DNA from: Bryobacterales bacterium
Lineage (GTDB): Bacteria > Acidobacteriota > Terriglobia > Bryobacterales > Bryobacteraceae
Direction of reading: 5' to 3'
DNA length: 5,770 nt
NCBI GenBank assembly: GCA_003517725.1
Contig: DOZZ01000247.1
Span: forward strand, 1,515-7,284
The notes below the pieces were generated by a model. The model searched no databases, was not told where the DNA came from, and saw only the letters and a list, made by a program, of their open reading frames with translations. Positions 1-5,770 of this stretch are shown here, piece after piece (the first letter of the stretch is position 1; each line of letters opens with the position of its first letter). The translations under genes and the position numbers were made by a program.

Positions 1-2
1 GC

Positions 3-689
3 TTACTTCGCCGCTGTTTTTAGCTCGATGACAACAGCCTCTGTGGGTTTGTTGCCCAGGTTCTCATTCGAGTGCTTGCCGGCAGGGTTGGCGCGCACCG
101 TGCCGGGCGCGAGGTTGGCTGTCTGTGCCTTGCCATCGGCCGTGGTGGTCTTCATGTGTCCTCCCGAAACATACACCACCACATAGCGCGACGGGTGGGA
201 GTGCATCGCCAGCTTACCGTGCGCCGGCACCGTGACACGCGTGATGCGCACATAGTCGTTGTCAGCTTCCACCTTGGACATGGCGGGGTTGGCCGCGACC
301 ATGTCGCCTTCGCCCGTGAGCACCGTCCCGGCAGGCGCAGTCTTCAGTTCCACAAAGATCGCCTCAGCCTTGGTTTTTCCCGTATTTTCGGAGGCATGGG
401 TGACGGCCTTGGAGAACTGGACGTCGCCGGGTTTGCCCGCCTGGTCTGCCGTTTTACCGTCGGGAAAGCTATACTTCGCAACGTCGTTCGTCAGGCCAAC
501 GGAAACGTAAGGCGGATGCGAGTGCATTGCCATTTTGGTGCCGGGCGGTTCTTTAAAGCGGAGCACCCGCACCTGGCTATCTTCGTACTCGACCTTCACG
601 GTCCCGGCGGGCGCGATTTTCACGACATCCTGGCCGGGCAGCAGCGCGGCTCCCAGACCGAAGAGGATACAAGCGATTCGAACGTTCAT
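3..689 (-). CDS. Exported tandem-cupin (bicupin) protein
   Basis: A 228-residue protein, complete at both ends. Residues 1-20 form a signal peptide (Arg4, hydrophobic core ACILFGLGAALL, likely cleavage near PGQ-D), so it is probably periplasmic. The mature part is two copies of one cupin fold about 107 residues apart. The first copy has MAMHSHP (53-59) and THASENTG (97-104); the second has LAMHSHP (160-166) and KHSNENLG (205-212). Both end in a similar ELKTA strand. Likely metal ligands are His56, His58 and His98, and His163, His165 and His206. The usual cupin motif-1 glutamate is not seen in either copy, so a three-His site is likely. The ATG start is supported by AAGGAG nine bases upstream. 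Cupin sequences of this kind do not reveal a substrate, so an enzymatic or a small-molecule-binding role is equally possible. It is transcribed divergently from the gene at 950. Confidence 0.85.
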   Translation of the reverse strand: MNVRIACILFGLGAALLPGQDVVKIAPAGTVKVEYEDSQVRVLRFKEPPGTKMAMHSHPPYVSVGLTNDVAKYSFPDGKTADQAGKPGDVQFSKAVTHASENTGKTKAEAIFVELKTAPAGTVLTGEGDMVAANPAMSKVEADNDYVRITRVTVPAHGKLAMHSHPSRYVVVYVSGGHMKTTTADGKAQTANLAPGTVRANPAGKHSNENLGNKPTEAVVIELKTAAK

Positions 690-698
690 GTGGTGATG

Positions 699-704
699 CT
701 CCTT
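699..704 (-). promoter_or_regulatory. Ribosome binding site of the bicupin gene
   Basis: The minus strand reads AAGGAG, nine bases before the ATG at 687-689. It is a near-consensus Shine-Dalgarno and fixes the start chosen for the bicupin gene. Confidence 0.7.
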
Positions 705-912
705 TGCGAGACTTCCGCTAACAATCGTCGGTCAAAGGTATCACAACAAAACGATGGCATGTTTTATTTAATAATCACGTTTGTGCTGGCCGGTGGGGAC
801 GTGCTTCTATTTCTTATGCCAGCGACAAAGCTAATGCCCAGGTTGATCCCCCTGCAGGTGTGTGGGTATTGCGATAATGTAGGTCGTCTGGCGCCTTTTT
901 GGGACGAGAGCG

Positions 913-937
913 GCGAAAACCGTCAGACCCGGTTCGC
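913..937 (+). promoter_or_regulatory. Bulged hairpin just before the 950 gene's ribosome site
   Basis: GCGAA then CCG (913-917 and 920-922, with AA at 918-919 bulged) pairs with CGGTTCGC (930-937) around a seven-base loop, giving eight base pairs. The stem ends immediately before AGG at 938-940, the only Shine-Dalgarno-like triplet for the ATG at 950. It could influence initiation or act as a small operator, or be chance. Confidence 0.3.
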
Positions 938-949
938 AGGCGATGAAAG

Positions 950-1351
950 ATGTTGACGTTTAAACAGTTCCTAAATGAATTGGCGCAACAAGACATCGTA
1001 ATCTCACGTGAGGAAATTGAAGAGATGAGAAGCCGATTCGGCGATAAAGTCCTTCAGATGGGGCATCTCAATGAAGAGGGTTCCATGAACGTTCCGGTAG
1101 ATTGCCTCATCGAAGCCGCCCGATCTCTTGGAGCGCACACCTTCTCGGAAGCCGCCGAAACCATCAACAACGAACACATGGTTTCAATGCTCCAATCCGG
1201 CGAAGCCCTGGTCGAACAAGTTGGCGAAGCCAGAGAGCGAAAGCTGCGGCAGATGATTCGTAGCTTCCAGCGTGAAGGCGGTACCGAAGCCTCGCATCAT
1301 CAATGGAAGCAAATTGAGAAGGAAGTTTTTGGAGTTGAGTATAAAGACTGA
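950..1351 (+). CDS. Unrecognised 133-residue soluble protein
   Basis: I do not recognise this family. The protein is acidic to neutral and highly charged. It has no signal peptide or membrane segment, so it is probably cytoplasmic. It looks mostly helical: the N-terminus MLTFKQFLNELAQQD and the stretch around residues 78-110 (GEALVEQVGEARERKLRQMI) suit amphipathic helices. A central segment, residues 46-62, contains MNVPVDCLIEAARSLGA. The ATG is preceded by a weak AGG (938-940) at nine bases. Base composition differs from the neighbours: by hand count, GC is 23/60 at 961-1020, 30/60 at 1021-1080 and 34/60 at 1081-1140, against 41/60 in a sample of mreB (3481-3540). Only three bases separate its stop from the next ATG, so it forms a two-gene unit with the broken gene at 1355-1541. 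Low GC and lack of family suggest an accessory origin, which is inference. Confidence 0.65.
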   Translation: MLTFKQFLNELAQQDIVISREEIEEMRSRFGDKVLQMGHLNEEGSMNVPVDCLIEAARSLGAHTFSEAAETINNEHMVSMLQSGEALVEQVGEARERKLRQMIRSFQREGGTEASHHQWKQIEKEVFGVEYKD

Positions 1352-1354
1352 CCC

Positions 1355-1541
1355 ATGCCGTATATCGGCTGGGCCAAGCTACCAAAGGCCGTTCGCAGTC
1401 ATCTTCAAAATCGAGTGAAGGATAGGTCGACCGCGTGGGCACTGGTGCAAAGACTTCGGCACGTTTACGCTGGCAGGCGAAGGCGCAATTACACAGACGT
1501 TCCTGATGCCAGGACAACCATGCAGAGGGAAGCGCATCTAA
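1355..1541 (+). pseudogene. Small conserved-type protein gene broken by a frame change
   Basis: Starting at ATG 1355 the frame gives a sensible N-terminus (MPYIGWAKLPKAVRSHL, then QNRVKDRS) up to about 1429. It then turns into arginine-rich, off-frame-looking sequence that would run to 1636, overlapping the opposite-strand gene by 91 bases. One base later in phase, from about 1437, the sequence reads GHWCKDFGTFTLAGEGA, then ITQTFLMPGQPCRGKRI, and stops with TAA at 1539-1541. That is four bases before the stop of the convergent gene. The second frame has its own TGA at 1416-1418, so it cannot reach the ATG alone. From memory, small acidobacterial proteins share an N-terminus of the type LPxAVRxHLxxRxxDR and a C-terminus of the type WYKDFGxFxxxGxGxxPKTFLxxGQ, joined by about 20 residues. 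Here that linker seems absent, as if 3n+2 bases were lost. Function unknown; a sequencing error is possible. Confidence 0.6.
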
Positions 1542-1545
1542 CCCG

Positions 1546-2670
1546 CTATACCAGCGGACAAACGGACAAACTAACCGGCCCAGCGCCCACTGGCACCACA
1601 GTAAATAGCGGCGCCAGACGGCTTCTTCGCGCCTGAATCGTAGCCGTCTGCAGCACATTCAAGCGGAACACCGCCAGGTTCCCGGACAGCGTGTCCAGAA
1701 TTAGCGCATACGATCCATCCGGCGTAAACGCAATCTCCGACGGCCGCCCGCCGCTATGGATCTGCGCCACCGCGCGGCGCGTATCGATTGAGATCACCGT
1801 GGTGTCGCCGGCCTCGGGATTCGCCACGAATAGATAAGGCGTGCTCCCCGCGATCGCCGCCAGGGCCCCCGGCGCATTGCCCGCCAGCACGGTCTCGCCG
1901 ACCTCGGTCTGGTATGGGCTCACGATCACCACCGCGTCCATGCCTTCGCCGCTGACAAACATTTGGCCGCCATCCGCGTTGGTGCAGTAATGCTGTGGCG
2001 ACAGCGGCACCGGCAGATCCACCAGGTGCCGGGCGTCTTCCGTGTTCACCGCGGCAATGCGCCGCGTCGAGGGCAGCCCGGCGTAGACCAGCTTGCCCTT
2101 GCACTGAAACGTGACGAAGCCCGGGGCCGCGCTCAGCGGTGTCAGCAGCAGCTTGCCGTTGCGCAGCTCCGCTATGCCTAGCGACTGCTCGTCCGGAATG
2201 CCGATTGCCACGCGGCTGCCCGAGTCGTCGAGGTCCATGCCGTTCGGCGCATTCGGCAGCCGGATCCATGTCACGCGCTGCCAGCGGTCCAGGTCCCAGG
2301 CGATCACGCTATCACGTAATAGCACCCAGAGCAGCCGCCCGTTCGTAGCCAGCCGCATGTCCACCGCTGGACCTAGGGCTCGCGAGCGCCGCTCGACCGC
2401 TAACGTGCGCGCGTCGATCTCGACAATGGTTCCGCTCGACGGCAGCAGGCCCAGCACACGATTTCCTTGCGGGTGCGCTATCAAGAGCCCCGGCGCGGAA
2501 TCCACGGGAATCTGTTTGGCCAGTTGAAAGCTGCTCAGACTCACGGCCGCGATGGCCTTCTCATCGCGGAGCGAGACGAAAGCGAAGCCGTTATAGCGCG
2601 GAGCTTTCGCGCGCCGGCAGGCGGCCGCCATCGCCGCGCCCGCCACAAGGAATCCGCGCCGGTCTATCAC
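1546..2670 (-). CDS. Tat-exported YVTN-type beta-propeller lipoprotein
   Basis: A 374-residue protein starting with GTG. The N-terminus has a twin-arginine signal (DRRGFLVAG, residues 3-11), a short hydrophobic stretch, and an AAAC lipobox-like end with Cys18. It is likely exported folded and lipid-anchored, although Ala at -3 makes the lipobox non-ideal. The rest is a run of beta-propeller blades (about 25-350) with the recurring pattern of a display strand, a turn containing DG, SG or GN, then an xxVIxID-type strand. The clearest is YLFVANPEAGDTTVISIDTR followed by PSEIAFTPDGSYALILD. Such propellers bind ligands or partners and no catalytic motif is visible. The start is set by AGGA (2677-2680) six bases upstream and by a four-base GTGA overlap with the 84-residue gene before it, implying coupled translation. 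It ends convergently with the broken plus-strand gene. Confidence 0.8.
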   Translation of the reverse strand: MIDRRGFLVAGAAMAAACRRAKAPRYNGFAFVSLRDEKAIAAVSLSSFQLAKQIPVDSAPGLLIAHPQGNRVLGLLPSSGTIVEIDARTLAVERRSRALGPAVDMRLATNGRLLWVLLRDSVIAWDLDRWQRVTWIRLPNAPNGMDLDDSGSRVAIGIPDEQSLGIAELRNGKLLLTPLSAAPGFVTFQCKGKLVYAGLPSTRRIAAVNTEDARHLVDLPVPLSPQHYCTNADGGQMFVSGEGMDAVVIVSPYQTEVGETVLAGNAPGALAAIAGSTPYLFVANPEAGDTTVISIDTRRAVAQIHSGGRPSEIAFTPDGSYALILDTLSGNLAVFRLNVLQTATIQARRSRLAPLFTVVPVGAGPVSLSVCPLV

Positions 2671-2921
2671 TCGCGATCCTGTTGAGGCACATTGGGACGA
2701 ATCAGCTGACCGCCATCGTGAAAGGTGCCGTACCAGGCCTCAATCACGTCATTGGGCGATTCCAGCCATTGTGCTCCGGGCGCCGCCGCCTGGGTGTCTT
2801 CAGTCCCGATAAAGGGGCCTTCGGGCCCCGCCGCCTCCGCAAAACGATGGTCTTCCCGCTCGACGATCAGCATTAGCCCGTTGCCGTCGGTGTTGTAGTA
2901 ATCCTCGTCAATAATGCGCAT
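2667..2921 (-). CDS. Unrecognised 84-residue protein, coupled to the beta-propeller gene
   Basis: A small acidic protein with no signal peptide or membrane segment. The N-terminus (MRIIDEDYYNTDGNGLMLI, then VEREDHRF) reads like two beta strands around an Asn/Asp/Gly turn. The centre (GPFIGTEDTQAAAPGAQWLE) is followed by a short helix-like part (SPNDVIEAWYGTFHDGG). I do not recognise the family. The start is fixed: an in-frame TAG lies four codons upstream of ATG 2919-2921. GGAG (2925-2928 on the minus strand) is present but only three bases from the ATG, which is tight. Its TGA overlaps the GTG of the beta-propeller lipoprotein (GTGA, 2667-2670), so both genes are probably one transcript. It could be a cytoplasmic partner of that lipoprotein or simply a co-transcribed gene. 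Confidence 0.65.
   Translation of the reverse strand: MRIIDEDYYNTDGNGLMLIVEREDHRFAEAAGPEGPFIGTEDTQAAAPGAQWLESPNDVIEAWYGTFHDGGQLIRPNVPQQDRE
2677..2680 (-). promoter_or_regulatory. Ribosome binding site supporting the GTG start of the propeller gene
   Basis: AGGA on the minus strand lies six bases before the GTG at 2668-2670, inside the last codons of the upstream 84-residue gene. It supports the GTG start and reinitiation across the GTGA overlap. Confidence 0.55.
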
Positions 2922-2970
2922 CGGCTCCGTCTAATGATAGCCTTGGCGAGGCCCTCCGCCGAAGCCCCTG

Positions 2971-2979
2971 TGCTACGAT
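2971..2979 (+). promoter_or_regulatory. Possible extended -10 promoter of mreBCD
   Basis: TGC followed by TACGAT gives an extended -10 element (TGN-TACGAT) in the 108-base divergent gap before mreB. A transcript would start near 2986 and leave a leader of about 44 bases. No good -35 box stands 16-18 bases upstream, because TTGGCG at 2943-2948 is 25 bases away. Motif evidence only. Confidence 0.3.
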
Positions 2980-3029
2980 CTAATCTAATTCAGGCGCAAA
3001 ACCTTTTCCCTTTGATTTGAACCGCATAC

Positions 3030-4055
<1,026 letters not shown>

Positions 4056-4056
4056 G

Positions 4057-4079
4057 CGCCGCCGGCCGGCGGGGCGGCG
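4057..4079 (+). promoter_or_regulatory. Strong GC-rich hairpin between mreB and mreC
   Basis: CGCCGCC (4057-4063) is the exact reverse complement of GGCGGCG (4073-4079), leaving a nine-base loop. A competing perfect 14-base palindrome, CCGCCGGCCGGCGG, lies at 4059-4072. Either fold begins two to four bases after the mreB stop. The outer stem ends just before the mreC ribosome site at 4083. There is no U-run, so it is not a standard intrinsic terminator. It could stabilise mreB mRNA ends or lower mreC translation, which is inference. Confidence 0.5.
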
Positions 4080-4082
4080 AAT

Positions 4083-4087
4083 AGGAA
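4083..4087 (+). promoter_or_regulatory. Ribosome binding site of mreC
   Basis: AGGAA lies six bases before ATG 4094, the best-placed Shine-Dalgarno of the mre cluster. It supports the start chosen for mreC. Confidence 0.65.
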
Positions 4088-4093
4088 CGCGCC

Positions 4094-5218
4094 ATGGACG
4101 CTCTGATCAACCGCTATCGAAGCACGCTGCTGCTGGTGATCGTGATCGCCGCGCAGTTCGTGCTGCTGGCCTACGAGGTCAAGAACGAAGGCCACGTGCG
4201 CGTCATCCGCGTCTGGGCCGTCACGGCCGTCACCCCCATCGCCAACGTCGCCGAGACCGTGCGGGGCACTGTCGCCGGCTTCTTTTCGAACTACGTCTCG
4301 CTGCGCGATGTCCGCAATGAGAATCGCCGCATGCGCACGGAGATGGGCGCGCTCAAACTCGAAAATCAGTTTCTGCAAACCGAGCTCGCGACCGCCGAGC
4401 GAGCCAAAGCTCTTAGCGCCTTTGAAATTCGCAACCCTTCGAAGATGATCGCGGCCCGCATGATCGGCGCCGCCGGCGGCGTCTCCAACAACGTGGTATT
4501 TCTCGACCGCGGCACCTCTGCCGGCGTTCAGAAGGGCATGGCTGTCGTCACCCCCGACGGCATCGTGGGACAGGTGGTGGGCTCCTTCCCCACCGCGTCG
4601 CAAGCCCTGCTGGTCACCGATCCGGGCTTCGCGGCGGGCGTGATCTCGCAGCGCAACAAGGTCCGCGGCGTGGCGAAGGGCATTGGCGGCGGCCGCTGCA
4701 AAGTGGACTTCGTGCAAAATGAGGAGAAGGTCGACGTCGGCGAGGTCTTCTACACTTCGGGCGACGATCGCGTGTTTCCCAAAGGCCTGCCCGTCGGCCG
4801 CGTCACGGTCGTCAAGCCCGGCGCCAACTCTAAAGAAATCTACCTCGACCCCAGCGGCCTGCAAAGCGGCCCCGAGGAGGTGCTGATCATCCTGCAAGGC
4901 GTGCACCAGCCCATCCCGGAGGAAGAAGTCGCGGCCTCCCAGGTCTATCTCGGAACGCCCGCGCCCGACTCCGCCGCCTCCACGCCACAGCCCGCCGCGT
5001 CGCTGCTCACCGACGCCGACCGCCTGCGCCAGAAATATCGCGACATCGGCGCCGCCCAGAATCACAAGTTCGGCGAAGGGGCTATCCCCAACTTCAACCT
5101 GAAGCCGGGCGTCAATCCAGCCCCGCAGCCAAAGCCTGCCGCGCCTAAGCCTAAGCCGCCGGTCGTCGAGCCTGTCGCGCCCACCGAGGCCGAGCCGCCG
5201 CCTCCGGCCAACAACTAA
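4094..5218 (+). CDS. mreC: Rod shape-determining protein MreC with long proline-rich tail
   Basis: A 374-residue bitopic membrane protein. A short cytoplasmic N-terminus (1-10) leads into one membrane helix (about 11-27, TLLLVIVIAAQFVLLAY). A periplasmic coiled coil follows (about 68-108, with RNENRRMRTEMGALKLENQF). Next come the MreC beta-barrel domains (about 116-269), with the family-typical FLDRGTSAGVQKGMAVVTPDG (from 136) and GIVGQVV (156-162), closing at VLIILQG (263-269). MreC links MreB and MreD to PBP2 and RodA, and its state is thought to help activate PBP2. After residue 273 there is a 100-residue extension: a small charged segment LTDADRLRQKYRDIGAA (305-321), then GEGAIPNFNLKPG (327-339), then a Pro/Lys/Ala-rich end (342-372). 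That tail goes beyond the core domain and is probably disordered in the periplasm. The stop overlaps the mreD start (TAATG). Confidence 0.95.
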   Translation: MDALINRYRSTLLLVIVIAAQFVLLAYEVKNEGHVRVIRVWAVTAVTPIANVAETVRGTVAGFFSNYVSLRDVRNENRRMRTEMGALKLENQFLQTELATAERAKALSAFEIRNPSKMIAARMIGAAGGVSNNVVFLDRGTSAGVQKGMAVVTPDGIVGQVVGSFPTASQALLVTDPGFAAGVISQRNKVRGVAKGIGGGRCKVDFVQNEEKVDVGEVFYTSGDDRVFPKGLPVGRVTVVKPGANSKEIYLDPSGLQSGPEEVLIILQGVHQPIPEEEVAASQVYLGTPAPDSAASTPQPAASLLTDADRLRQKYRDIGAAQNHKFGEGAIPNFNLKPGVNPAPQPKPAAPKPKPPVVEPVAPTEAEPPPPANN

Positions 5219-5745
5219 TGGATTACTCCAGCGAACGGCTCTTCGACCATCGCGATACCCGTATTTTCCGGTTCCGCGCGTGGGTCATGTTTGCCGTGCC
5301 GCTGCTGGCTATCTTGTGCCAGGTCTACCTGCGGCTGTTCTTCGACTTCTTCAAATATCTCGACCTGCCACTGTTGGTGACCATCTATCTCGCGATGATG
5401 CGGCGCTCCCCATCGGGCGGCCTGCTGGTCGGCGCGGTCATGGGTCTCGCGCAGGACTCGTTGATGACCAACCCGCTCGGCATGTACGGCATCTGCAAGA
5501 CCCTGGTCGGCTACTTCGCGGCTTCGATCGGACTCAAGATTGACGCCGAGCAGCCGCTGATCCGCATCTTCGTCACCTACATGTTTTTCTTGTTCCACCA
5601 GTTTCTCTACTGGGTGCTGCAGCGCGCGCTACTGGCGCAGACAGTGCTGTTCGAGATGCGGCGGCAGCTTCTGATGGCGCTGCTGAACGCGATCATCGGC
5701 GTGATTCTTTTTCAATTGCTGGATAAATTGCGGGACCGCACGTAA
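5218..5745 (+). CDS. mreD: Rod shape-determining protein MreD
   Basis: A 175-residue polytopic inner-membrane protein, normal length for MreD. Hydrophobic segments lie at about 21-40, 48-61, 67-80, 87-106, 113-135 and 150-168, consistent with five or six membrane helices. The family signature is clear: GLAQDSLMTNPLGMYGI (76-92) followed by KTLVGYFAASIGLKID (94-109). MreD is a small membrane partner of MreC in the elongasome, proposed to balance MreC's effect on PBP2. The ATG at 5218 shares its first base with the mreC stop (TAATG) and has no Shine-Dalgarno of its own, so translation is probably coupled to mreC. An N-terminal, soluble, charged stretch (MDYSSERLFDHRDTRIFRFR) precedes the first helix. 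It ends complete, 25 bases before the window edge. Confidence 0.93.
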   Translation: MDYSSERLFDHRDTRIFRFRAWVMFAVPLLAILCQVYLRLFFDFFKYLDLPLLVTIYLAMMRRSPSGGLLVGAVMGLAQDSLMTNPLGMYGICKTLVGYFAASIGLKIDAEQPLIRIFVTYMFFLFHQFLYWVLQRALLAQTVLFEMRRQLLMALLNAIIGVILFQLLDKLRDRT

Positions 5746-5770
5746 TTGATCACCTCGCGCAGCGGGCGGA

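Larger units (their letters stand above)
690..949. other. Divergent intergenic region
   Basis: This stretch separates the bicupin gene (minus) from the 133-residue gene (plus) and must carry both promoters if each gene is expressed alone. It holds an AT-rich patch around 760-780 and a GATAAT hexamer at 873-878 on the plus strand. I could not pair either with a well-spaced -35 box. Open frames crossing it on both strands are antisense extensions with no family resemblance. No RNA gene or mobile-element end is visible. Confidence 0.5.

Noticed and set aside
884..905. GGCGCC followed by five T as a terminator
   Set aside because: The only stem is the six-base palindrome itself with no room for a loop, and the position is not at the end of any gene.
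72..956. Long plus-strand open frame of 294 codons opposite the bicupin gene
   Set aside because: It is antisense to a clear signal-peptide bicupin and rich in His, Arg and Gly as expected of a shadow frame, with no recognisable domain.
1355..1636. The unshifted 93-codon frame as a normal complete gene
   Set aside because: Its second half is arginine-rich and unlike its first half, and it runs 91 bases into the well-supported 3' end of the beta-propeller gene.
2922..3000. TATCAT on the minus strand near 2933-2938 as a -10 box for the 84-residue gene
   Set aside because: No -35 match at a normal distance, and the leader would be only a few bases long.
5746..5770. TTG at 5746-5748 as the start of the next gene, possibly mrdA (PBP2)
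   Set aside because: The context would fit, but only eight codons are visible, there is no convincing ribosome site, and they show no recognisable PBP2 N-terminus.

Overview
The window is about 5.8 kb of mostly GC-rich chromosomal DNA. The gene style suggests a soil bacterium of the Acidobacteriota, of the Solibacter/Bryobacter type. The grounds are a secreted two-domain cupin, a Tat-exported YVTN-type beta-propeller lipoprotein, and an mreBCD cluster whose MreC carries a long proline-rich tail. This placement is inferred from recalled family resemblance; no search was run.

Layout. Positions 3-689 (minus) encode an exported tandem-cupin protein. Positions 690-949 are a relatively AT-rich divergent intergenic region. 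Positions 950-1541 (plus) hold a small two-gene unit of lower GC. Its first gene is an unrecognised 133-residue protein. Its second gene is a small ORF that looks broken: its first third and its last part lie in different frames, and the restored frame stops four bases before the end of the convergent gene. Positions 1546-2921 (minus) are a translationally coupled pair: an 84-residue unknown protein followed, with a GTGA overlap, by a Tat-type beta-propeller lipoprotein. Positions 2922-3029 are a short divergent promoter region. Positions 3030-5745 (plus) are mreB-mreC-mreD, all intact.

How the genes work together. MreB (actin-like filament), MreC (bitopic periplasmic scaffold) and MreD (polytopic membrane protein) form the core of the elongasome (Rod complex), which directs lateral peptidoglycan synthesis in rod-shaped cells. 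mreC and mreD overlap by one base (TAATG). mreB and mreC are separated by 38 bases that hold a strong GC-rich hairpin. The window ends 25 bases after mreD, where mrdA (PBP2) and rodA often follow, but too little is present to call a gene.

I did not find a convincing new multi-gene system. The observations most worth a second look are the frame-broken gene in the low-GC unit at 950-1541, the mreB-mreC hairpin, the MreC tail, and the coupled 84-residue protein/beta-propeller pair.
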